Positions 38,733-49,977 of a stretch of 64,000 nucleotides of DNA are shown piece by piece. A program made the position numbers and the translations under genes. A model generated the notes under the pieces. The model worked only from the letters and a program-made list of their open reading frames with translations, ran no database searches and was not told where the DNA came from. The first letter of the stretch is position 1; every line of letters starts with the position of its first letter. Source of the stretch: Ooceraea biroi. Taxonomy: Eukaryota; Arthropoda; Insecta; Hymenoptera; Formicidae. The DNA lies in NCBI RefSeq assembly GCF_003672135.1, contig NC_039507.1, positions 17,476,278 through 17,540,277 on the forward strand. Direction: 5' to 3'.

Positions 38733-40391
38733 GTCAGTTTAAGTGATACAATTACTTAAATTATTATTATTCATAAAATTTCATGAATTATTAAAATATT
38801 CATATTATGCATTCTGACGTCCCCCCGTAATGTGTGTAAAAGTTTTAAAATAATCAGAAAAAAAACGTATCTTCCTCTGGAATGTATAAATGTATCTATA
38901 ATACATGCTTGAATCCATGTAAGGAACAACCATTTTTCAAGAAAGTTCGGCTAGCACGATCGCGCTCTACTTATGCTCGCCGAAGTACGACATACACAGA
39001 AACGTGCGGCGGTGCGGGCGAACACGGGAAGGCGAGGGGAGAACGGCGAACGAAAGGGGTTAGTCTACCACATTAGTTGGCATATCCAAGTTCCAGGCAT
39101 CCAATCTATTACGACCGGTTCGGCATTAGTAAAGTGTCGGCAGTAATAGCAAACTCACGACGGTTCTTTGGAGGAACACGGAGGGAGATGGAGACTGAAA
39201 AGGGCGGAAAAGGGAAACAGAAGGCAAATGGAAAAGGGAAGGACAGAGCAACAAAACGAGAAAGAAAAAACAGATAGGGAGTGGAAAGAAAGACGAGATC
39301 AAGAAAGAAATAGAGAAAAAGAAAAGAGAGAGAGAGAGAAAGGATGGAGGGGAGGAAGAGAGCTCACCTGCAAGGAGCCGCGGAAGATTGACTGTAGCGT
39401 GGAAGATAGCACTAAGGTTTCCGAAGAGTGTTCGGTGGCCAAACTATAGATGGTCGGGGAGGATCGTGGGGTAGGCGTGCACGACATCGAAACTTGCTTG
39501 AGCGAATCTAAACTAACCGAGTAACTCTCTGCGTTACGAGCTACGATATACGTCGCAGTGGGATAGCGAATCGGAGGGTGTTGATGGTGGTAGTGTATGT
39601 GGGGCTGCGCAGAGGTCGGGACAAGGAGGCAGGAGGTCAGAGAAAGGCCGCGGAGATGAGCGAGCGGAGTTATATGGGGAACGAGGCGGCACGGGGTGCA
39701 ACGGGGTAACAGCGGGAGAAGAAGCGGCGGGAGGTACATGGTAATAGGAGTGCAATGGAGGAGAATGAAGTAACTCGGCAACATATATATGTATATATCG
39801 TGTAGCATGTATAATTCTGACCACATCCCACCAAACTATGACATATTCGGGCATTAGCTATTCCAGCCGGATCCCAATACCTTCTCTCAACCTCTGGCGG
39901 ACCCCTTGTGCGAGCGCGACTCCTGCGTCAACCCCCTCGACCGTGCAGACTTGTCCCTGCGCGCTACCACCGTTGATTCACTCGCGACCGCCGCCGACGT
40001 TCCCCGCGAACACTACTGGTAACCGTCAACCGGCGAACTTTAACCGCATGTGGAATTCGAATATGACGCAGGAAGACGGGAGAACGTGAGAGGAAAGGCG
40101 AAAGCGACGAAAGTGCGAGGAGCACGGTCAAACGCGTTCTATTCTGTTCGACGTCAATGGAGTTTACAGTTTATGACTTGCGATTCGAGCTGTAAACTTT
40201 AGCGAACTTATAGATTTATTTTGCGTCGTGTGTCTTAAATACTGGTACTCGAAAGCAAATCTGACAAAGAGTGAAATAGAATTGCTGTTCCGGGAGGATA
40301 AATAATAAAGTTTTTTTGAAACAAAAACAAAACACAGAAAAATGGCAAGCAAGAGATTTGTAAGATAAAATGTTGCAATATGTGTACTTAC
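38733..40391. other. No gene identified; purine-rich and CpG-rich stretch
   Basis: Likely an intron of the TIA-type gene read from the right, if that gene continues to lower coordinates. A purine-rich region (39160-39360) makes Lys/Glu/Arg frames. On the minus strand a donor-like TTGCAG|GTGAGC lies at about 39376, preceded by an open Ser/Thr-rich stretch. It does not resemble the expected next exon of a TIA-type gene and is not called. Confidence 0.4.
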
Positions 40392-40487
40392 CTTCTCTAG
40401 GAACAATCGTTGATTGAGAGCCGTCAGCGCCGCGGAGGCTGCTATGTGATCCGCAAATTCCACGAATGCATAGGGATCGCTACCAGG
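40392..40487 (-). CDS. Rox8: TIA-1/TIAR-type RNA-binding protein, exon of RRM1
   Basis: A single 96-bp exon, exactly 32 codons, with a CAG acceptor on its right side (after a T-rich tract) and an AAG|GTAAGT-type donor on its left. It encodes PGSDPYAFVEFADHI...ALNQRLFLEK. PYAFVEF is the RNP1 core of an RNA recognition motif, and the A-x2-AL-x2-N-x-R spacing followed by FLEK matches the second half of RRM1 in TIA-1/TIAR (Rox8 in Drosophila). Vertebrate TIA1 has an exon with the same boundaries (family knowledge). These proteins bind U-rich RNA, influence splice-site choice and silence mRNAs in stress granules. The preceding exon (start of RRM1) should lie at higher and RRM2/RRM3 at lower coordinates, but I did not find them by eye, so the introns may be very long or the exon a stray copy. 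The symbol is by orthology inference. Confidence 0.8.
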
Positions 40488-43400
40488 CTGAAATAATTAT
40501 TTTTAAACATTAATTTATGTATGAATAAGCAATACAATGTACAAAGATAAAAAGCTATAAGAGAAACAATGCAGAAAAAAGATAAATTTTTTTATTTATA
40601 TTCATGTAGTTTCATTATTTTTATTTTATGTACTAAAATATAATATTAAATCATTTGCAATAATTCTATCATTTATGCGAATTCTTTTAAACATATTTCT
40701 GAAGAAAAAAATACGGCTTATAATAATGCACATGAAAACTGCAAATAATGACATGTGTGCACGAAGGAAGATAATATTTATAAAAATTATTATTTCCAAA
40801 AATATCACAAAGAAATAAATTTTTATTAAAACTGTCTATCGTGTGACGTATGAAAAGTGACAGCTAAGCAGCATGCAATATCTGAAAGATATACAGGAAA
40901 CATCGCTAAATCTGCCCCTCCCCTGCTGCGAATGATAGACAGGGATAAAATCTTGCAGTGATTTAAAGCCACTCATCGAGCCGCACGCGACGAATGAATC
41001 CACGATTGTACTTTCTTCTTTATTTTCTTCGGATTCTCGTTGCCGTACTCGTGACATTAATGCGACAGCTTTATATGGTTACGCCATAAAAGGCAAAAAA
41101 GTTACGATGACAAGTATTGTAGAAATTACGCGCGCAACGAGGCGAAACGTTTATTACACATTTAATCTAAAGGTGGACGTTATTGTCACGGATGTAAACA
41201 CATTGTTATTTTATTAAAAATTTATATTGGAGACCATTGATAATTTGATAAGCTATCGCACATCCGCGAAATGGGTAAATTCGTGTCAGCCTGCATAATC
41301 ACGAGATTAGCGATGGAATGCCTCCAAAGCGGCAACGGGGATCTCTCCCGTAAGTTAATGGCGCACACAACCTGTTGTCTATTCTGAATAGGCGCTGCAG
41401 ATAAGATATATATTCCCGTCAAGTGAACGTCGTAAACCTTATCTTCTCAACCAACGCCCTTGCATTTATTTGCAAGAGACACACGGGAAAGATGCACGTA
41501 AATGTTGCATGCACCAAGATGTATGATGCGATTAACAATGCTTGTGATTTATTCTCGCGTGTATTTTCCTGTAATTATAATATAAATACGATTTATCAAA
41601 TTTCTTTAGAGTAACTTTATACATTTTATTAAGTATATATTTTATATTTTTTTGAATATTATTTATTTACAATAAAATAAAATCGATTTTTATCCCCTTG
41701 AGAAGGAAAATTTGATAAACCACAAACAAAAAAAATATTACGTTACAGAGATTATATTTATTTTTTCGTTTTTGCGATTTCTATAATAAATGGAATGGAA
41801 AAAAAAACATTTTACCATGTGACTCGAAAATGATTTTTTGGAACTGAGAATATGAGAGATGCTGTCCTTTTTAATTCTCTCTTTTTCGTTATCCAACGTC
41901 GCACCAGAAACCGGCTTAACATCGAAAAATAGGTGATAATGGGAAAACGCAGCTGTACGTAAGTTAATTACAAGCAGGTACTTGCGGAGGTACTAATTAC
42001 TTATTGTAACTTTTGCGTTAATTGCTCTCAGTAATTGCTCTCTGGTGGTAATTGGCTGTCGTCTCGCCTCATTTACCTAGGTGGTCGCGAGGCGGACAGT
42101 AAAATTCTGTCATCGAAATCGCCATGTTGAAATCATGTTTGCTTACACGGAGCGGTTAAATTCCTTGTAACTCTCCGTAATATCTTGGGACCGTTTAATG
42201 CCGAGAGGGTGCGATAGATAGCGTCGAGTTGGACGAGTACGAGGACGTCCAATTTCGCGAGTTAGAAGATCGAAAATTACAGCTAACTTGTTTAATGAGA
42301 CTGCAATTAGTTTTCAATTTCTTTAATGCAATAATGATGTCTTCGCCTGCCTGTTGAAGATAACAAAGACCGAAATGAGAAACGTAAGAAAAGAAATAAG
42401 AGCGTTGCAGTAAACGTAGTAATGACGATCCTTATCGTCGCGTACGTAATTCATCTGTGATAACTTTTGAAATTATCAATCCTGTTTTAAACATTTATCA
42501 ATACTGATAAATGCTATTAGAAATTTATACAATATTGTTTGTAATAACATTAAATTATTTTTGCTCGGCAAAAGTAACATTTCTACTAAATTGTTTTGAA
42601 ATGTTATATAGTATTCTTTCACCTAAATCTGGTTGATATGAATTTTATATGAATTTTATATGAAAAGCAGCTAGAAGCTGGTATTATTTACGGGCACCGC
42701 ATATTATTCAGAAAATATGCGATATTTGGCGCCATTCGTTTGCGGCGTCCATTAATCTGGACAATGAAAATTGGCTTGCATTTCAGAAAGGTACTCTCTC
42801 GCTATATCTCCGTTATTCCTATCTGTCTCGGCTTCATTGTCCGTTATTTGAAATGCTGTTTTAACCTTCGGATCATATTTTTTATTATAACTTGCGGATT
42901 ATTTGGTTTACTTTGTAGGCATGCAACCGCACGATAAAATGTTTCCTGCTGCGGGCTATATATTTCCATTAGGACCATAAAAATTTAATTAACTAAAATA
43001 TTATATTTATATTCACACACATACACATATTATAAAACGATGAGGCAAACATTAAATTTTCCCTTATACTAATATTCATAAAAAATAAATAATAATTCTC
43101 TCTGTTTATGTTAAAGATTTTAAATATTATCTAATATAATACAGAATGCATAGTAATATCTCACACTCTGCTCTCAGATGTTACTAATAGCTCTCTATAA
43201 AATTTTTATTTCCCTATTTAAGAGAATTGCTGTCTTGATAATTTAGCATAATGCGTTTACTATAAAGTACGTACGCTTCACAAAAGAATTGGAGAAAATT
43301 TTTTAAACAGCAACTGGCGTAAATCAGCCTGAATTGGGAAAACGCGCACTGTGCGCTATCATTCGTTTCGCTGCTGCGAACAATCGACCATCCCGCCAGT

Positions 43401-46269
43401 AGAAGATACAACCAAACCTACCGACCGGAAATATCGACAGATATTGATAGAGCGATGCAAGGTGCGATCCAGTACGCGTTTTGTGATAGTGCGCATTAGC
43501 TTCGCTGTTTGTATTTGAACGGAGAGAAGCATTGGCCATTGTAATTAGGCGCGACACATCGCACCCATGGGACTCAATTGCAAAGCTTCTTCTCTCTATA
43601 CGCATGCATTCTCGATCATTTGGTCTGCTGTGTACTAAACTTTACTCTTTGCATTTACATGCCAGAACTCGTTATAGTTTTTTTGATCACAAATCAAGAG
43701 TTTTGTCGTGGAAAGCACGGTTTATTGTATTTTTCAGTAAAACATTTATTCTATATATATGCAAACATTTGTCAACATCGAAGCATTTTAATTTAAGGAA
43801 ACTTTGAAGCGAAACATTGTTCCATTTTGTTGCATATTCTATGATTTGTCGATAGACATTTCAAAATTGCACTATTTGTTCCAAAAATATAACACATTTA
43901 ACAGAACGATTATAAAAAATTCACTTATTTCAAACGTCTGAAAATTTTAGCATCAAATCCACTTTTATCATAGACACCTATTTTTTAAAACTACAACTTT
44001 ACAGATTATTCACATTAATTCTAATCACACTAGATTAATTCTACTCATTCTAATAGATTATTCATGAAATTAAAAAACTTTATAATGCGCCTTAATAAGA
44101 ATGCAGATTTTATGATGTAAGGAAAGGCGCGGCTGATGCGCAATGGTGACCAATTATATGGTCTCGGGTCAGGTACGCACATTCACGAGGTCCGTGGTGG
44201 TGTTGGCGATGATGGTGTGGCGACGCGTGGAAGCATGGCACGGCTAGTATGGTGCTGTCTGAACGGTAGCAGAGAGTGCTCGGGGACCGTCGAGCTAAAT
44301 CACTCCCTAATGGATCGAGCCGCTAATCTCTGATAGACTGCACGCTACTAGGGTTCCTCTCCTCGTTCTGCTGTATCCTCCCTCCCTGTATTCCCTCATG
44401 TCCGCGTTACATCGTCCCGCTTTGTAAAGCGAACTATGCGTCGATGCAGCGGAATCAAACTCGCGCGCGTTAGAGCGGTGCGAAATTCCCGACGATGATG
44501 AAAAATGATGAAGAAATTGCAACTGTTCTTCATCGTGGCTTCATGACAATTATTTATCGATGGCGATATTTAAGAAATTATTTTGCATTCGATATAACCA
44601 TCCCCCGAGTTCATTATTTAATTTTTAACGTGTGATTTAATTTCATTTCGAGCTCGTCGCGAGTGTTCTTATTATATTAATATAATATAATAAAATATCG
44701 AATCGCTTGAAATATCGAAATGTCACCAGCGATGCGTAACAATTTTTACAGGCGGTTATTAATATTCACTGAGTAATTCGCACAATCGGAAATACGATAA
44801 GAGTAGGGATTACGCTATTATCCGTTGTATAGTGGCTTCCAGGTCGCTTCCGTGAGAGGAAGTTTCAGATTCCACCATCGTCCAAATTGACCGGACGGAT
44901 TATCGAAGCTTCCTCCGAACTAATTGATTGTTTGCAAAATTTTATGCAGGTCTTGCGTATAGGGGTAGGATTTACTGTCCGTCGACACGCCAACTCCATC
45001 GAGTTGCGTTGATTCCATGATAATACACGCGGTTGCGTATTTTGCACATGTGCGTGTAGTCATATCTCTCTACGAGCGAGGAAGAGAGAGCAAGAGAGAA
45101 CGAGAGAGAAAACGATAAAATAAAATAAATTGTGCGGCAGCACTCCAAAGCGCGCGAAAGTTTCTTTCCCGTCTAGAGGTCTCTATGGAATTTGTGTGTA
45201 TGTGTGCGCTTATGCATATGTGTTTAGGTATGCGTATACGTATGTGTTATGTCGCGTGACGTAGTTAGCGGTATTTTATTCCAAAATTTTCGTGTACCCT
45301 GAGGTAGCTTTTTAAGCTTGCGGCTTATGCTCCACAAAACTCGAATACCCCAGCGTTTAGTTTTTACCGCAATGGCTGCCAGAGTTTCTTTTATTTTATT
45401 TATTTCCCGCGTATGCTTTTTAGAGCAACATTCATAGTTTTCTATTATTTAAATTTATATATACTTGATTTGTCGAAAATATGTTTTATTATAAGACATA
45501 ATTGCAATAATAATTTAACAGTAATCAAGTTTGATGTTTAACTGCTATCGTTAATAATAAATAGAAATAGAATACTAATTTTATTATTTTTATTTATGAT
45601 ATTACCATTTCATTCATAGCTCAAATAAATTGCAAGAAATTATTTACAACTAAATAATAATAAAATATTTTAATCAATATTCAATAAATTACTGTAACAA
45701 AATTCATGATTATTACTGATTAAAAAATGCACATATAAAAAGTTCTAAAACACTTTATATTAATATCAGTATCTTTAAATCGCTTAAGGCGCGAGATTAA
45801 CAAATGTTTTAAAATAATTCTAGAATTGAATAGAATTCAAATGTAAATTGAGACCGCATATACGTTACGCTTATACTTGAAACAAGACACTTCCATTCAA
45901 GTGCTCCCGTTCAAAGAAATATTCATGAAATATTTATTCTACTAACAGACGAAAGTTTATTTTAATATCGTGATGCACAACGATATATAAAATGCAAGAT
46001 AAAGTTTTATGCTGTGATACGGTTTGCCCCAGTTTCGCGTACGCGCGGGCAGATTCTGTGCGAATTGCAAAGAGCGAGTGAATCGCGCAGTAAGATGGGC
46101 AAGGGCGGCCGGACGGAGATCTGGACAGGCGATCTTTACTACCGAAAATCCATTATTTTCCCCATTAGATCGTTCGTCCCGATCTTCCGGGGCAGGCATT
46201 TTCGTTTAGCAGTTTTTCTTCCGATTCACGTCGTTTATGACTAACCCCCCACCCCCTCCCCCCCCCCTG
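40488..46269. other. Intronic or intergenic, no gene seen
   Basis: Mostly AT-rich, with smaller CpG patches (43300-43600, 44130-44500, 46000-46260) and a C-rich run at about 46240-46267. A minus-strand frame at 40836-41057 (MSRVRQRESEEN start) has a protein-like first half, but no splice context or family that I recognise. Confidence 0.5.
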
Positions 46270-46301
46270 GGTGGATAGCGGAGGGGCACCCGCTATCCAC
46301 C
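46270..46301. repeat. Perfect 12-bp stem hairpin after a poly-C tract
   Basis: GGTGGATAGCGG (46270-46281) is exactly complementary to CCGCTATCCACC (46290-46301) with an 8-base loop. It directly follows a C-rich stretch. Confidence 0.8.
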
Positions 46302-46528
46302 ATTCCGTGCCGCGTATTCCATACTATCTCGCACCTTCAAAAGCACCGATTCGCATTCGCGCGCGCACACTTGAAACCAGGGAATCTCGTCGATCTCGTT
46401 TCTACTTCCACCTTCGCTCGTTTTTATAGCCGGCGCATACCCCGTAGAACGTAAGCAAAACAGTCCGCCTACTCTCTCGTCACGACTTTTTTCTCCGTGC
46501 TGGGAGTTTAAAGCAGATCGTTTTGTTA

Positions 46529-46566
46529 GGCGACCGTCCACGCGAAACGCCGCGTGGAAGGTCGCC
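46529..46566. repeat. GC-rich hairpin with 15-bp stem
   Basis: GGCGACC-g-TCCACGCG pairs with CGCGTGGA-a-GGTCGCC around a six-base loop, with one internal mismatch. It is only about 230 bp from the hairpin at 46270-46301. Confidence 0.8.
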
Positions 46567-49500
46567 TTTGAATTCCCATTTTAGGCCGGCATCTGAAGAT
46601 ATTAAGCACGTACGATAGCGATAAGGATGAGGCCCTTAATATTCAAGAATTGTGCTGCAAATGTTTCCACGTTTGATTATTTTACGTGTACACTAATATA
46701 ATTGATCAACCGGAAACGTTTTCGTAACAATCTCAAGAATGCATTACGAATGTGAGATGTATGTGTCCCCCACAAATGATTCTGACGAATTAAAGACCGA
46801 AACGAAACGAAGATGTTATGCGCGTATAAATGTTCAATGCGCAATTTGAAGCTAGAGAGGCAAACGATGGTATCGTATCTTATCGTCCTTATCGAGGCCG
46901 ATAAAAATGAGCACGATGTATTAAACGAGCTGATTAAATAGATCTGCCATTTGGAGGATTGTTTGTCCGCGTTTTTTACTTCCGCGGCAGATAATTGCGT
47001 TATCAAACAGATCAGGCAATAATTGCTAATAATCCTAATGGCTCAGCGTTTCATAAACGTCCAAAAATAATATTATGAGATGGTCATAAATATTCTCGAT
47101 AAATATCATTAATATACGAAAGTATGTCTTATATATTGTTTTGAAATGACGTTACGTGACGTTACGGGTTGTGACATGAACAAGACGAATATCGCCCTCG
47201 TAAAGATTTGCTTTCCAATATGATTGCATGTCGCATTTTTCTTTAATGGCTTCATAAATGAATTGGTGGTTATAAAATATTCATGCTGCAAATTATAGAG
47301 ATATTACGGAACACTTTAAAGATAATGATGCCTGGCTATATCGAAAGCAGACGCTTCAAATGTCACAAATTGCATCACAATATGCGCTACATATCTGAAA
47401 CGTGCGAAAATACATTATTATACTACAAATTCGATAACAGTTCGTATCGATAATGATGTGTAATTATAATGACGAGTACTTAACGTTAACACACGTTTCT
47501 TTTATTTATGAACTTGCGCGCAATGTGCTTGTCATAAAACACGAGTAAATTATTTCACGTTTAAATGGATAAAACGTTTCCGTGGCATTTCCGTTCCGAA
47601 GGGTTTGTCTTGAAAAAGTATATTTTTATATATGATTTTATTATTAAACACCTCTTGGGCTAACGCATTAACGATAAAATGAAGAAGAGCGCCGTTAAGA
47701 GCTCCCATGTTAGCCATAACGCAAACGATAAAAGCGTGAATTACGTCATCCCGCGACCTTTTTACGCTCTCGTTTGAACCTATAACCTGAAGTTAACGAA
47801 TATATGCATATATGTAGCAAAATTCTTTGCATATCGCACGAAATATATTAAAATCCAGGATAGAAAGTTTCATTATGTTAAATATGCGTAAAAAAAACCG
47901 ATGCATTTCGTAGAACAGAAAGTTATGATTTTCGGAAATTCTTCAAGATGAAAATATGTTCGCGTAAAGCATTTTGTTCCATGTGCGCGTTTCTAGCAAG
48001 CTGATCTCTCCAAGAACAATTTTAGAAGATAACGCGTGCACAGCGCACGCAACATAGCGACAATATGTCGCGCAATAGCAAGTAGTGCAATTTCCGCGCT
48101 GGCTTTTTAACTGTATCAATATCTCGCGCGTAGGGCACCCTGGTATACGAACACGGTACAGCACGCAGGTGTAAAATATTATGAAAATACATAATATCTG
48201 ATGATGGTTAAGCTGCGGATACGATGCTGCCGGGTATTGCCGTCCATTCGCCAGCCGCCACGAAGCAAGCAAGCAAGCTTTTATGGGGTTTTTATAACAC
48301 CGTCATGTCACCGCGGGGACGGTACGAGCTCGTGCATAACATTTAGCCCGCTATAGTCCCAGTCGAAAGAGCAAAAAGGGATAATGAAAAATGGCGGTGC
48401 TGTGGTTTGAATGCTCGTATTATGAACTGTATCTAAAATGGGTCTCTCGACAGCGCCTGTCATTCATCTCGTTTTAGGGGTGCAAATATGTATGTATGTA
48501 TGTATGTATGTATGCCGGCGCGGCGAGATAAAACGTACGTGACTTTTACCTGGAAAGCGCACGCACATGTCCCTTTTTAAGGCCGGATCCGTTTTTAAAT
48601 TCCCGCGGATAATTGCGGAAGGGCAAGCCCTTCATTAATTCACACGATGATAAACTCGCTATAATGTGCTATCGTACGTAATCTTCGCGCAGAGATAGTA
48701 TACTCCGTGATGTCGGAAAAACGCGCTCGAAGGGAGAGGAAAGTTTTCGACGAGAGGGATGATACGCGGTACACGAGAATGTGATTGATACGTACAATGA
48801 AATGTCGACAGAATTTATAATTAGCGTCGGCGTTACCCCGACAGTAAATCGCATGTTGTAATCAATATCGACACAATGAAATTGTATATCTAATATCAAT
48901 TACTAAATAATATCTGGTTTAACTGTAATAACAAGTTGTACTGACATAATGTAAAAGCACGCTGTTTTAGGGAATAATTACTGCCATAACCGGTATCTTT
49001 ATCCGATGGGTATTGATCGCACCGTGCATTCCATGCGATTCAACGAGATACGCCATGCTGTTCTGCAACGTGTGCCAATTAAATTCCAAAGTAATGGGTC
49101 GCAACAAGCTATCCATACACGGTTTTCGTACACGTTGGATACAGTGCAAGACAATACACGCGACACTATACGTTATATGCCAATTAGAGGGCTGGGTAAT
49201 TGCTTGCGAGCGGTTATATGCTTTTTATGCATGAAAACTAAGCACGTACCATTGGCTTCTATGTCGTAACGATGTAAATGTATGAAACTCGTGACGCCGG
49301 GATTATTACAAGATGAAATGCGGTGTAGCTTCGAGCCAACAACCATTGCGATATTTCGGGAAAAAGAATCTTATTATCGTAATAACGTGAAAAATATAAT
49401 CCTGTCAGAAACACACAGAATGTAACTATTAATTATAAAAATAACATTTGTTATGTTTGTATTATTGAAAATATAGCTATTTAATGTCTGCGTCCTCGTG

Positions 49501-49969
49501 CTGAGTTAAATATAAAGTTTGACTCTCGATGTACCTACGTAGGTATGTGCAAGTTCGCAAATCTCGATCAAAGTAAAAATGCCATGAAGACCAGGTCGTG
49601 GGCGCTTCAGGGCCGTCAGTACCGATAAAAGTATCAACGTTTTTTCCTCCTACCCTTCCATCACCCACCCCTTCACGTTCGTCGATCCACGCAACATCTT
49701 CCTGCCGCTCTGGAAGGCTCTGTAACAACCCGGCAAGCACGCCCAACCTCCGCCATCCACGAAATCTAAATGATTCGGTTATTTCTGGAAGGTTGCTCGA
49801 GGCGCTTCTCTTCCATCGACCTCATTGCAAAGTGATTTTCCTCGTACCTGCAATCCTGAATTCGATCGATCGTGTTCCTCATGTCGAGATAAGCAGTGCG
49901 GAACAGAGAGAGGATAGTTACAAAGAGAGTAACGCAAAATTCGTTGTTATATAAAATAGCAAAAGTACA
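46567..49969. other. Intronic or intergenic, no gene seen
   Basis: AT-rich. Includes a (TATG)7 microsatellite at 48487-48514. The open frame at 49477-49746 (minus) has mixed composition but no recognised domain or clear splice sites. Confidence 0.5.
48487..48514 (+). repeat. (TATG)7 microsatellite
   Basis: Seven perfect TATG units. Confidence 0.95.
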
Positions 49970-49977
49970 GACTAGTG
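49970..49977 (+). repeat. hAT target-site duplication, left
   Basis: GACTAGTG, identical to 52846-52853 on the other side of the element. Its central TA fits the nnnTAnnn preference I recall for the Buster group of hAT elements. Confidence 0.95.

Noticed and set aside
39299..39826. 175-codon minus-strand frame ending at a donor-like TTGCAG|GTGAGC, considered as the next TIA-type exon
   Set aside because: The expected next exon should begin with a (E)-x-KVNWAT-like segment; this Ser/Thr-rich stretch shows none of it.
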